64,000 nt of DNA from Nitrospirota bacterium. GTDB lineage: Bacteria > Nitrospirota > Thermodesulfovibrionia > Thermodesulfovibrionales > UBA6898. The DNA is taken from the NCBI GenBank assembly GCA_021825365.1, contig JAKAHR010000011.1, positions 43,737 to 107,736 on the forward strand. Reading direction: 5' to 3'. This document shows, piece by piece, positions 16,492 to 24,264 of this stretch. The notes below the pieces were generated by a model that did not search any database, was not told the DNA's origin, and saw only the letters and a program-made list of their open reading frames with translations. The position numbers and the translations under genes were made by a program. Every line of letters starts with the position of its first letter. Position 1 is the stretch's first letter.

Positions 16492-17410
16492 GCAAAAGAC
16501 GGTCGTGCTGATCGCCGGCGACGCCGGGCTCGAGGACAAGATCATCCGGTGCCTGCAGGAACAGTATCCGGTCAGGACGTTCCCCTCCATACAGTCCTCT
16601 CTCGATTACATCTACAATTCTCCCCCTGATCTCATCATCGGCGGGACTTCCTGCGATGATTCACGCCAGGCCGGGCTGCTGCGCGAACTCAAGGCAGATC
16701 CGGTCTTTGGCCAGATGCCGGTGCTGGGCGTCATCGGCGATGGTCCCGCAAACGGATGGGAAGACCTTCCCTGCGACGATTGCATCAGGACCTCCCAGCT
16801 CGAATCCGACCTTCTGATGAGGGTGCACCTCTGCCTCAGCAGGACGGAGCACATAGTCGAGATCAATCCCCTGACGAGGCTTCCGGGAAACAACGCCATC
16901 ATCAGGCTGATCCAGCGGAACCTGGACGACTGCCGTTTCTTCGGCCTCGCCTACGCCGACCTGGATCACTTCAAGCCCTTTAACGACCGGTATGGTTTCA
17001 GCCGGGGGGACGAGGTGCTGAAGATGACCGGGCGGCTCATCACCAATGTGGTCCGGTCGAGGCAGGCCCGCGACGGATTTGCGGGGCATATCGGGGGGGA
17101 TGACTTTATCTTTATCATGGACCCAGATCTTATCGAAGAGACCGCAGAGGAGATCACGGGCCATTTTGACAAGATCGTCCCGACCTTTTACGACAATGAA
17201 AGCAAGGCGACGAGGTCTATCGAGTCCGTGGACCGGGACGGCTCGCGGAGGACGTTCCCCATCCTGTCCGTATCCATTGGAATCGTCACGAACCGGTGGC
17301 GCAGATTTACGCACTATGGCGAGATGACGGAGGTGGCGGCAGAGATGAAGCGCTATGCCAAGGGCTTTGCCGGGAGTTGCTGCAAGGCGGACCGGAGGAC
17401 GGGCAGGTGA
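16484..17410 (+). CDS. Receiver-like plus GGDEF-type protein with a GGDDF signature
   Basis: The 308-residue protein begins with a receiver-like fold (VVLIAGDAGLEDKII, DLIIGG) that lacks a clear phosphoacceptor aspartate, followed by a GGDEF-type domain: NPLTRLPGNNAI, FGLAYADLDHFKPFNDRYGFSRGDEVL, and the signature loop IGGDDFIFI. The Asp-Asp variant in place of Asp-Glu leaves cyclase activity open. The C-terminus (VSIGIVTN) is normal. ATG 16484 overlaps the HDOD stop. It is likely a c-di-GMP synthase or a degenerate effector in the 15357-17410 unit. Confidence 0.82.
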   Translation: MSRQKTVVLIAGDAGLEDKIIRCLQEQYPVRTFPSIQSSLDYIYNSPPDLIIGGTSCDDSRQAGLLRELKADPVFGQMPVLGVIGDGPANGWEDLPCDDCIRTSQLESDLLMRVHLCLSRTEHIVEINPLTRLPGNNAIIRLIQRNLDDCRFFGLAYADLDHFKPFNDRYGFSRGDEVLKMTGRLITNVVRSRQARDGFAGHIGGDDFIFIMDPDLIEETAEEITGHFDKIVPTFYDNESKATRSIESVDRDGSRRTFPILSVSIGIVTNRWRRFTHYGEMTEVAAEMKRYAKGFAGSCCKADRRTGR

Positions 17411-17423
17411 GGGGCATCGGCTG

Positions 17424-17975
17424 ATGGACCTTCTCAATGTCACCGGGAAATTTCTGGTCGCAGTCCCCGGCCTCGATGATCCGAACTTCCGGCATTCGGT
17501 GGTGCTTGTATGCGAGCACGCGGGAGAGGGCGCCTTCGGCCTTGTCGTCAACAGGGTCCTGATGAACAGCATCAAGCCCCTGACCGAGGCGTTGGAGCTT
17601 GAGGGTCCGGTCGTGGATTTCCCGGTATATTACGGAGGGCCGGTCAAGGCCGACCAGGGATACCTGCTCTTCTCTCCTTTTGAAGAGCGGTACAGTGCGA
17701 TCAGGATCAATGATGCCCTGGGTGTAACCGCATCGAGGGAGGCGCTGCTCGACATTGTCAGGGGCAAGGGTCCGTCCCGGTTTATCTTCACCCTCGGGTT
17801 TTCGGGGTGGATGGCAAACCAGCTTGAGGCGGAGCTGATGGAAGACAGCTGGCTCGTCGCCCCCCCTGATCTTGGGGTGATCTTCTCCGCGCCGGTTGCC
17901 GACAGGTGGCGGATGGTGGGGCGGTCCATAGGCGTGGATTTTACGCGCTACGTCGGCGGAGCGGGCAGCGCCTGA
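17424..17975 (+). CDS. YqgE/AlgH family protein (UPF0301)
   Basis: A 183-residue soluble protein with the family landmarks: LTGKFLVAVP-like start (VTGKFLVAVPGLDDPNF), HSVVLVCEHAGEGAFGLVVNR, the YYGGPVKADQGYLL block, and FTLGFSGWMANQLEAEL. Family members have a known fold but no firm biochemical role. ATG 17424 is taken because the upstream extension overlaps the GGDEF gene in another frame. The gap to the previous stop is 13 bp. Confidence 0.9.
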   Translation: MDLLNVTGKFLVAVPGLDDPNFRHSVVLVCEHAGEGAFGLVVNRVLMNSIKPLTEALELEGPVVDFPVYYGGPVKADQGYLLFSPFEERYSAIRINDALGVTASREALLDIVRGKGPSRFIFTLGFSGWMANQLEAELMEDSWLVAPPDLGVIFSAPVADRWRMVGRSIGVDFTRYVGGAGSA

Positions 17976-18030
17976 GAATGCAGGGAAGCGATGCGGTCGG
18001 TTTGAACATACTGCTTCAAGGAGGTGTGCG

Positions 18031-18603
18031 ATGAAGGTCGTGGCTTTTAACGGCAGTCCGAGGAAGGAAGGCAATACCTCGATCGCGCTGAAGACGTGTC
18101 TCGATGAGATCGGCAAGGAGGGGATCGGGACGGAGCTGGTGCAGCTGGGAGGGTCGGACATCAGGGGGTGCAGGGCCTGCTACAAGTGTTTTGAGAACAA
18201 GGACATGAAGTGTATCCAGAAGGATATCCTGAATTCCTGTGTCCAGAAGATGGTCGAGGCCGAAGGGGTGATCATCGGTTCTCCCACCTATTTCAGTAAT
18301 GTTTCGACCGAGGTGAAGGCATTTATCGACCGGGCGGGCCTCGTGGCCCGCGCGAATAACCATCTCTTCAAGAGAAAGGTCGGGGCCGCCGTGGTCGCTG
18401 CGCGCCGCGCGGGTGCGACCCATGTCTACTCGAGCATCAATTTCTTTTTTGGGATCAGTCATATGATCATGCCGGGATCGAGCTACTGGAACCTCGGCTA
18501 CGGCAGGAACCCGGGGGAGATCCTCAAGGACGAAGAGGGCATGACCACCTTCAGGGAATTGGGGCAGAATATGGCATGGCTCATCAGGAAGCTCTACGGA
18601 TAG
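18031..18603 (+). CDS. NADPH-dependent FMN reductase / flavodoxin-family protein
   Basis: The 190-residue protein has the flavodoxin-like FMN reductase start KVVAFNGSPRKEGNTS (phosphate-binding loop), a cysteine-rich segment CRACYKCFENKDMKC, then GVIIGSPTYFSNVSTEVKAFIDR (isoalloxazine loop). It is the iron-sulfur flavoprotein-like/NADPH-FMN reductase class common in anaerobes. The cysteines may bind a cluster but spacing is not the canonical compact motif. AAGGAGG precedes the ATG by about 6 bp. Confidence 0.88.
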   Translation: MKVVAFNGSPRKEGNTSIALKTCLDEIGKEGIGTELVQLGGSDIRGCRACYKCFENKDMKCIQKDILNSCVQKMVEAEGVIIGSPTYFSNVSTEVKAFIDRAGLVARANNHLFKRKVGAAVVAARRAGATHVYSSINFFFGISHMIMPGSSYWNLGYGRNPGEILKDEEGMTTFRELGQNMAWLIRKLYG

Positions 18604-18612
18604 ACGTGGAAA

Positions 18613-18885
18613 GTGGTCCGTTTCTTCCTCGGAAGAGCCATCGCCCGGAATAAGGAGCTCATCTACCGGGAGGCGTCATACCTGAGCGGCTTCATGCAAT
18701 TGCTGATGAAGCCCCGGAATTCCGATGAGAGATGGACGAGGGAGGAAAAGGCGCAGCTCCGGGAGAACCTGAGACACCTCGCCGTCTATGTGCCGGTGCT
18801 GATCATCTTTCTCCTGCCGGGAGGGACTCTCCTGCTGCCCCTGCTTGCCGAGGCGCTCGACAGGAGGAAGAAGCGGCGGGGCTGA
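18613..18885 (+). CDS. Small LETM1-like membrane protein
   Basis: A 90-residue protein with a basic amphipathic N-terminus, TREEKAQLRENLRHLAVYVPVLIIFLLPGGTLLLPLL as its core (shown here only as an outline: charged helix, then one membrane helix with PGG in it), and a basic tail DRRKKRRG. The arrangement recalls the membrane helix region of LETM1-like proteins. GTG 18613 lies 9 bp after the flavin reductase stop, so they are probably cotranscribed. No function can be assigned. Confidence 0.6.
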   Translation: MVRFFLGRAIARNKELIYREASYLSGFMQLLMKPRNSDERWTREEKAQLRENLRHLAVYVPVLIIFLLPGGTLLLPLLAEALDRRKKRRG

Positions 18886-18896
18886 GCTTCCGTGCC

Positions 18897-20021
18897 TCAG
18901 AGGCCGAGTCGGCTGAAGATCCGTACGAGCAGTTCATTTGAAATGATCATGCCCCTTTTCGTGAACCGGAGGGAATCTCCTTCGATCATGAGATAGCCTT
19001 CATCCAGGAGATTAGCGCAACGGCCGGGGATGTCGAGTCCGAAGGCGGCCAACCTGCGCAGGGCAACGCCCTCTGTCTTCCTCAGGCCGAGGAATATCGT
19101 CTCGCGCATCGCCTCTTCAGCCGTGAGGGGGGTCGCCTTTTCAAGGGGGAGTTCGGAGCGCTCAAGGCATTCCACGTATCCGACGACATCGCCGACATTT
19201 TGTGACCGGGTCTCATTCATAAAGGAATGGGCGCCCGCCCCCAGGCCGAGGTATTCACCCCTTTCCCAGTAGTTGAGATTGTGCTTGCAGCGATATCCGG
19301 GCAACGCATGATTTGAGATCTCGTAGTGTTCGTAGCCGCAAGAGGAAAGACGCTCCCGGCCGGCATCGAACATGCCCACAAGGGACTCCTCATCAGGCAT
19401 GACCAGCCGGCCGCTCCCGATGAGTTCAGACAGGCGCGTCCCCGGCTCGGGCGTGAGTTCATAGGCGGAAATATGCTTCGGCCCGAGGCTGACAGCCTGC
19501 AACAACGTCGTTGTCCACGTCGCCATCGTCTGGCCAGGTATCCCGTACATTAGGTCAAGGGAAACGTTTTCGATGCCGGATTCCCTGATCAGTCCCGCCG
19601 ACACTACCGCCTCCTGTGCTGAATGGATCCTCCCCAGGGTCCTCAGCTCATCATCATTAAGTGACTGCACACCCATGCTGATCCGGTTTACGCCCAGGGA
19701 TGCCATATGCCGGACCGCTGAGCCGCTGATCATGCCGGGGTTCGCCTCGACCGTGATCTCGGCTGTTGATGAAACGGCAAAGGCGTCCCTGAGGCAGGAA
19801 AAGAGCCGCGTAAAAGCATCTTCAGCGAGGATGGATGGCGTGCCTCCGCCGATATAGATCGTCCTGAGCGTGGCTGCCGAATCCTTTCTCATCGCCAGTT
19901 CCCTGCAGAGGGCGCTTAGATATCTTTCCGCCAGGGCCTCATCAAAGGGGATCGAGAGGAAGTCGCAATACAGGCACTTTCTGACGCAGAAGGGAATATG
20001 GATGTAGAGATATCCAGGCAT
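18897..20021 (-). CDS. hemW: Radical SAM heme chaperone HemW
   Basis: HemW is related to oxygen-independent coproporphyrinogen III oxidase but acts as a heme chaperone. The 374-residue protein starts with YLYIHIPFCVRKCLYCDF, giving the CxxxCxxC motif whose next residues (C-D-F) match HemW. GGGTPSIL, TVEANPG, NRISMGVQSLND and DLMYGIPGQT follow in order, with a C-terminal HemN-type winged-helix domain. It converges on the small LETM1-like gene with an 11-bp gap. Confidence 0.92.
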   Translation of the reverse strand: MPGYLYIHIPFCVRKCLYCDFLSIPFDEALAERYLSALCRELAMRKDSAATLRTIYIGGGTPSILAEDAFTRLFSCLRDAFAVSSTAEITVEANPGMISGSAVRHMASLGVNRISMGVQSLNDDELRTLGRIHSAQEAVVSAGLIRESGIENVSLDLMYGIPGQTMATWTTTLLQAVSLGPKHISAYELTPEPGTRLSELIGSGRLVMPDEESLVGMFDAGRERLSSCGYEHYEISNHALPGYRCKHNLNYWERGEYLGLGAGAHSFMNETRSQNVGDVVGYVECLERSELPLEKATPLTAEEAMRETIFLGLRKTEGVALRRLAAFGLDIPGRCANLLDEGYLMIEGDSLRFTKRGMIISNELLVRIFSRLGL

Positions 20022-20090
20022 CTCTTATTGTAAAGGAATTCCGGCCATAAGTTGACATCAGCCGGATCGTATCCCTAAGATAAAACTCGT

Positions 20091-20852
20091 ATGGGAATCG
20101 AGAAACTTATTGAGATAATGGCAGCCCTGCGGAGTGAGAAGGGCTGCCCCTGGGACAAGGAACAGACGCCCGAGTCCCTCAAGCCGTTCATTGTCGAAGA
20201 GGCATATGAGGTCCTCGAGGCGATCGACGAAAAGAACCCCGAGGCGGTGAAGGAAGAGCTGGGCGATCTCCTTTTCCAGATAATCTTCCAGAGCCAGATA
20301 GCAAAGGAACGGGGTGAATTCGACATGTCTGACGTGATCGACAAGATAGCAACGAAGATGATCGGCAGGCACCCCCACGTCTTTGGCGACGCTGATTACA
20401 AGACCTCTGCCGAGGTCCTTGTCCACTGGGAGGCGCAGAAGAAGAGGGAGGGGAAGCATCGTGATTCGATCCTCGACGGCGTCCCCTCTACCCTGCCGTC
20501 GCTGCTCCGGGCCCACCGCCTGCAGGACCGCGCCTCACGCGTCGGGTTTGACTGGGACGCGGTGGATGATGTGCTGAAGAAGCTCGATGAGGAGGTGGAC
20601 GAGTTCAGGGCTGCGTTTGCACGCAGGGAGAAGGACGAGATCGAGGACGAGCTGGGTGATATCTTCTTTGTCCTGGTCAATATATCGCGCTTCGTGAAGG
20701 TTAACCCTGAAGATGCCCTCAGGAAGACGATCAGTAAGTTCATTTCCCGTTTCCGCTACATCGAGATGGCCGCCGCTGATGCGGGGCGGAATCTTTCGGA
20801 TATGTCGCTTGCGGAGATGGATGCGCTCTGGGAAGAGGCGAAGAAGAAGTAA
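20091..20852 (+). CDS. mazG: Nucleoside triphosphate pyrophosphohydrolase MazG
   Basis: MazG hydrolyses (d)NTPs to monophosphates and pyrophosphate, clearing damaged nucleotides. The 253 residues contain two MazG repeats: CPWDKEQTPESLKPFIVEEA with EELGDLLFQIIFQ, and a second copy EVDEFRAAF with DELGDIFFVLVN. The EExxE/ExxD metal-binding motifs are visible in both. Length and order match E. coli MazG. It starts 69 bp from the divergently placed hemW. Confidence 0.93.
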   Translation: MGIEKLIEIMAALRSEKGCPWDKEQTPESLKPFIVEEAYEVLEAIDEKNPEAVKEELGDLLFQIIFQSQIAKERGEFDMSDVIDKIATKMIGRHPHVFGDADYKTSAEVLVHWEAQKKREGKHRDSILDGVPSTLPSLLRAHRLQDRASRVGFDWDAVDDVLKKLDEEVDEFRAAFARREKDEIEDELGDIFFVLVNISRFVKVNPEDALRKTISKFISRFRYIEMAAADAGRNLSDMSLAEMDALWEEAKKK

Positions 20853-20983
20853 TCCCGTCTCATGCGGCATCGCTCCGCCCGACTTTAGCCTGCCTGATAA
20901 ATAAAATTACCATGGTGACAAGGCCTTGCCTGTTTGGCTACATTAGTACAGTAGTTTATAAAAAAGCAGCTGAGGTGGAGGTA

Positions 20984-21304
20984 ATGAGTAAGCTTAACTG
21001 TTGGGAGTACAAACAATGCGGCAGGGAGCCGAATGGGGTGAACAGCGTTGCGCTCGGCGTCTGCCCCGCTTCCGTCGAGACGAGGCTCGACGGCGTACAC
21101 GGCGGAAAGAACGCCGGACGGAGTTGCTGGGTCCCTGCTGCAACGCTCTGTGCCGACCGGGTACAGGGCACCTACGGCCAGAAGTTCGGGGAGTGCTCGA
21201 AATGCGAGTTTTACAGGAGGGTGAAGGAAGAAGAGGCTACGAAATTTCTCTTTGCCCCCCTGCTCCTGAAGAAACTCGGCCAGTGGCCTGAGACGAATTA
21301 CTGA
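20984..21304 (+). CDS. Two-CW domain protein
   Basis: A 106-residue cysteine-rich protein: NCWEYKQCGRE near the start, GVCPAS, then a second CW (GRSCWVPAATLC) and CSKCEFYRRV near the end. The paired Cys-Trp elements match the two-CW domain seen in Nitrospirota and Desulfobacterota; the cysteines probably bind a metal or cluster. Its function is unknown. ATG 20984 has GAGGTGGAGGT just upstream. A paralogue is at 50689-51021. A rho-independent terminator follows. Confidence 0.8.
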   Translation: MSKLNCWEYKQCGREPNGVNSVALGVCPASVETRLDGVHGGKNAGRSCWVPAATLCADRVQGTYGQKFGECSKCEFYRRVKEEEATKFLFAPLLLKKLGQWPETNY

Positions 21305-21314
21305 GTTGTCCCCT

Positions 21315-21339
21315 GGGCCCCTTCGGGGGCCCTTTTTTT
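21315..21339 (+). terminator. Rho-independent terminator after the two-CW gene
   Basis: GGGCCCC (21315-21321), loop TTCG, GGGGCCC (21326-21332), followed by seven T. A textbook intrinsic terminator 11 bp after the stop codon. Confidence 0.9.
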
Positions 21340-21449
21340 CCACCCGTATCGGCTGCATCATCCTGGCAGCGCTTTCTCCCAAAAATAGACTGCATCCGTA
21401 AACACCGATCACGAAAAGACCGCCCTCCGGCGGCAGATCGTTGCCACCC

Positions 21450-21530
21450 GACCGCAGGATCGACAAGCTGGTTGATGAGTTGTACGGGCTGACGGAGGAG
21501 GAGATAGGAATTGCGGAAGGGTGCGCGTGA
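21450..21530 (+). pseudogene. C-terminal remnant of an Eco57I/BREX-type DNA methyltransferase or restriction enzyme
   Basis: The 26 codons before the TGA at 21528 read DRRIDKLVDELYGLTEEEIG then IAEG. This Asp-Arg-x-Ile-Asp...Tyr-Gly-Leu-Thr-x-Glu-Glu ending is characteristic of the C-terminus of large type IIG/BREX PglX-like methyltransferases and related restriction enzymes. Nothing upstream of 21450 continues such a protein, so this is only the tail of a deleted gene. The 430 bp between 21304 and 21735 hold otherwise the terminator and one short ORF. Confidence 0.5.
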
Positions 21531-21554
21531 ACGGGCGAAATTATACTGCGATAA

Positions 21555-21563
21555 TGCTATGAT
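21555..21563 (+). promoter_or_regulatory. Extended -10 promoter (TGC-TATGAT)
   Basis: TG at 21555-21556, C, TATGAT at 21558-21563. It lies 28 bp before the GTG of the small ORF at 21591 and could serve that ORF and dinB. Confidence 0.4.
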
Positions 21564-21590
21564 AATTGACGTGTTGCGGAAGGAGAATGG

Positions 21591-21722
21591 GTGGAAAAAG
21601 AAATCAGTACGAACCCTCGCCAGGCCCCTCTACAACCCGGAACAGCAGGTCTTCTGAAAGACATCGCGTCCTGCCTTGAAATAGACCGACAGCAGTCTAT
21701 CGCAGACCTGTTTAAGAAATAG
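21591..21722 (+). CDS. Small ORF of unknown function upstream of dinB
   Basis: A 43-residue frame (GTG start, AAGGAG 5 bp upstream) ending in LLKDIASCLEIDRQQSIADL-FKK, 12 bp before the dinB start. A competing frame in the same DNA starts ATG at 21559 and encodes about 32 residues (MIIDVLRKENGWKKKS...). I recognise neither. The good ribosome-binding site and the promoter-like box make the 21591 frame the better candidate. It may be a leader peptide gene or another remnant of the decayed stretch. Confidence 0.35.
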   Translation: MEKEISTNPRQAPLQPGTAGLLKDIASCLEIDRQQSIADLFKK

Positions 21723-21734
21723 GTTCCTTCAGCC

Positions 21735-22781
21735 GTGAGACGTATCCTTCATCTGGACATGGACGCATTCTTCGCTGCGGTGGAGCAGAAGAGGCGGCCG
21801 GAGCTTGCCGGAAGGCCTGTCGTGATAGGCGGCAGCGGCGATCCCGGCCAGAGGGGAGTCGTCTCGACCGCCTCCTACGAGGCGCGGAAGTTCGGCATCC
21901 ATTCCGCGATGCCCCTCAGGACTGCCTATAAGCTCTGCCCTGATGCGGTCTTTCTCCCGGTGGATTACGCTGAATACTCGAGGATGTCCCTGCAGATAAA
22001 GACCATATTGCGGGAGTTCTCGCCGGTCATGGAGGACGTGGGGATCGATGAGGCATTTCTGGACATATCGGCTGTTGATCGCGGACCGGAGGAGATATCT
22101 GCTGAGATAAAGAAGAAGATCAGGGAACAGACCGGGCTTACCTGTTCCATCGGTATCGCCCCGAACAAGCTCCTCGCCAAGATCGCCTCTGACATGCAGA
22201 AGCCGGACGGTCTGACGGTCATCGGCGAAGGGGATGTGGAATCATGCATCTGGCCTCTGGCGGTCAGAAAGCTCTGGGGGGTCGGACCGAAGACTGAGGC
22301 CCACCTCAGCGACATCGGGATAAGCACGATCGGGGAACTCGCTGCCCAACCTGCTGATCGGCTGGCCGAACTCTTCGGGAATTCTTACGGAGCATATCTC
22401 TTCGAGGCCTCTCACGGCAGGGACAAAAGCCCGCTGGTCACGCACTGGGAGCCGAAGTCGGTGAGCAGGGAGACGACCTTTCAGAGAGATACGGACAGAT
22501 GGCAGGAGATAGCCAGGAACCTTGCCGACCTCACCCGCGATGTTGTGCAGGACATGCGGAAGGCGGGACAGAGGGGCAGGAATGTCACGGTGAAGGTGCG
22601 GTTCAGCGACTTTAAGACGCAGACGAGGGCTACGACGCTTCCGGATTTTACCGATACTCTCGAAGAGATACGGCGGGCGGCCTTTCAGTGTCTCGGCCGC
22701 TTTGAGCTGACGGACAAGGTGAGGCTTATTGGGGTGAGGGTCGGGAGACTTGCGCATAAGGAGGGGGAAGGGGCATCATGA
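21735..22781 (+). CDS. dinB: DNA polymerase IV (Y-family)
   Basis: Pol IV carries out error-prone translesion synthesis. The 348 residues include the palm motifs HLDMDAFFAAVEQ and SIGIAPNKLLAKIASDMQKP, the catalytic acidic pair in DVGIDEAFLDIS, VWGVGPKTEAHLS (helix-hairpin-helix) and a little-finger domain. There is no evident C-terminal beta-clamp motif beyond position 345. GTG 21735 starts immediately before RRILHLDMD. The stop overlaps the dtd start by four bases. Confidence 0.94.
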   Translation: MRRILHLDMDAFFAAVEQKRRPELAGRPVVIGGSGDPGQRGVVSTASYEARKFGIHSAMPLRTAYKLCPDAVFLPVDYAEYSRMSLQIKTILREFSPVMEDVGIDEAFLDISAVDRGPEEISAEIKKKIREQTGLTCSIGIAPNKLLAKIASDMQKPDGLTVIGEGDVESCIWPLAVRKLWGVGPKTEAHLSDIGISTIGELAAQPADRLAELFGNSYGAYLFEASHGRDKSPLVTHWEPKSVSRETTFQRDTDRWQEIARNLADLTRDVVQDMRKAGQRGRNVTVKVRFSDFKTQTRATTLPDFTDTLEEIRRAAFQCLGRFELTDKVRLIGVRVGRLAHKEGEGAS

Positions 22782-23233
22782 GGGCGGTGGTGCAGCGGGT
22801 TTCGGAGGCTGAGGTTGCGGTGGGGGATGAGGTGATCAGCCGTATCGGGCAGGGAATTCTCGTCCTCCTCGGCATGGAGAAAGGGGATGGGGAGGCGGAG
22901 CGGCAGTACCTCGTCAGGAAGATGGCGAATCTCAGGATATTCGGGGATGCTGACGGAAAGATGAACCTCTCGGTGAAGGACGTCGGCGGTGAGATCCTGG
23001 TGGTGTCGCAGTTCACCCTTTCAGCTGACTGCAGAAAGGGCAACCGGCCTTCCTTTGACAGGTCCGAGTCTCCGGAACACGCGGAGACGATGTATCTGAA
23101 GGTCGTGGAGGACCTGAGGAAGCTGGGCATCACGACGCGCACCGGCCGGTTCGGCGCCTCGATGAGCGTGCGGCTGGTTAACGCCGGTCCGGTCACGTTT
23201 ATCATCGATACGCCGGCCCGGCACGAGGGATGA
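22778..23233 (+). CDS. dtd: D-aminoacyl-tRNA deacylase
   Basis: Dtd removes D-amino acids from mischarged tRNAs. The 151-residue protein begins MRAVVQRVSEAEVAV and contains the two cross-subunit catalytic blocks SQFTL and the NAGPVTF motif (the cis Gly-Pro). Length is normal for bacterial Dtd. ATG 22778 overlaps the dinB stop (ATGA). Confidence 0.95.
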   Translation: MRAVVQRVSEAEVAVGDEVISRIGQGILVLLGMEKGDGEAERQYLVRKMANLRIFGDADGKMNLSVKDVGGEILVVSQFTLSADCRKGNRPSFDRSESPEHAETMYLKVVEDLRKLGITTRTGRFGASMSVRLVNAGPVTFIIDTPARHEG

Positions 23234-23258
23234 GCCGGACGGTATTCTGTTGTTTTTA

Positions 23259-23267
23259 TGGTATAAT
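23259..23267 (+). promoter_or_regulatory. Extended -10 promoter of galU (TGG-TATAAT)
   Basis: TG at 23259-23260, G, perfect TATAAT at 23262-23267, 28 bp before the galU ATG; GGGAGG forms the ribosome-binding site at about 23283-23288. Confidence 0.6.
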
Positions 23268-23294
23268 TGGTGATGATTTTTCCGGGAGGGCGTA

Positions 23295-24173
23295 ATGTCT
23301 GACACGATAAAGAAGGCGATATTCCCGGCAGCCGGCCTCGGGACGAGGTTCCTGCCTGCAACAAAGGCCTCGCCCAAGGAGATGCTTCCGATTGTCGACA
23401 AGCCGATGATCCAGTATGGGGTCGAGGAGGCGATTTCCTGCAACATCAAGGAGATCGTCATCGTCACCGGCAAGCACAAACGCACTATCGAGGACCACTT
23501 CGATTACGCCTTTGAGCTCGAGGAGAAGCTGAAGAAGAGCGGAAAGAAGAAGCTGATCGAGGAGATCAACAGGCTGAGCAGGATCAAGATCGCCTATATA
23601 CGGCAGGGCTATGCCCTCGGGCTCGGCCACGCGATATCCTGCGCAGAGCCCTTTGTGAACAACGAGCCCTTTGCGGTCATCCTGAGCGACGATATTATCG
23701 ATCCGAAAGATACCCTGCTGAAGGACATGGTGCATCTGTACAGGAAACTGAAGGCGCCTATCCTCGCCCTGGAGCGGGTACCGGCTGCCGATACGCACCG
23801 GTACGGGGTCATCGACGGCAAATCCGAAGGTGGGGGTGTATTCCGTATTAACGGACTGGTCGAGAAGCCGGCGCCGGGCGAGGCCCCTTCGAACCTTGCG
23901 ATCATCGGAAGATACATCCTCACCCCTGATATCTTCACCATCCTCTCCCGGTCGAAGCCCGGCAGGGGCGGAGAGATTCAGCTGACCGATGCGATCGCCG
24001 AACTCCTCAGGAAGCGGCCTGTCTACGGCTACCTCTTCAGGGGAAGGCGGTACGATGCCGGAGACAAGCTGGGGTACCTCAAGGCCACGGTTGACTTCGC
24101 CCTCAAGAACCCCGAACTTTCCGCGGCCTTCCGTTCCTACATCGTCGGCGTGTCGCGGAGACTGAAGAAGTAA
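23295..24173 (+). CDS. galU: UTP-glucose-1-phosphate uridylyltransferase
   Basis: GalU makes UDP-glucose for surface polysaccharides and glycogen-type pathways. The 292 residues show the nucleotidyltransferase motif FPAAGLGTRFLPATKASPKE, the DKPMIQYGVEEA block, LGLGHAI, VILSDDII and GRYILTPDIF. Length matches GalU. It has its own promoter (23259), so it is separate from dtd. Confidence 0.95.
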   Translation: MSDTIKKAIFPAAGLGTRFLPATKASPKEMLPIVDKPMIQYGVEEAISCNIKEIVIVTGKHKRTIEDHFDYAFELEEKLKKSGKKKLIEEINRLSRIKIAYIRQGYALGLGHAISCAEPFVNNEPFAVILSDDIIDPKDTLLKDMVHLYRKLKAPILALERVPAADTHRYGVIDGKSEGGGVFRINGLVEKPAPGEAPSNLAIIGRYILTPDIFTILSRSKPGRGGEIQLTDAIAELLRKRPVYGYLFRGRRYDAGDKLGYLKATVDFALKNPELSAAFRSYIVGVSRRLKK

Positions 24174-24228
24174 TCGCCTTTCCCGGTTGTTGCCTTCACC
24201 TGCAAAGTGTGCTTAAATTTGAGTAGAA

Positions 24229-24253
24229 TGTACGTACTGATCACATCCGTACA
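24229..24253 (+). promoter_or_regulatory. Inverted repeat in the lon leader
   Basis: TGTACG (24229-24234) and CGTACA (24248-24253) form a 6-bp inverted repeat with a 13-bp spacer, ending 3 bp before the AGGAGA ribosome-binding site of lon. It could be an operator or a small leader hairpin; no known regulator motif was recognised. Confidence 0.3.
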
Positions 24254-24264
24254 AAGGAGACGTA

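Noticed and set aside
24229..24253. CIRCE or sigma32 element upstream of lon
   Set aside because: The inverted repeat is too short and does not match CIRCE; no sigma32 -35/-10 pair was found.
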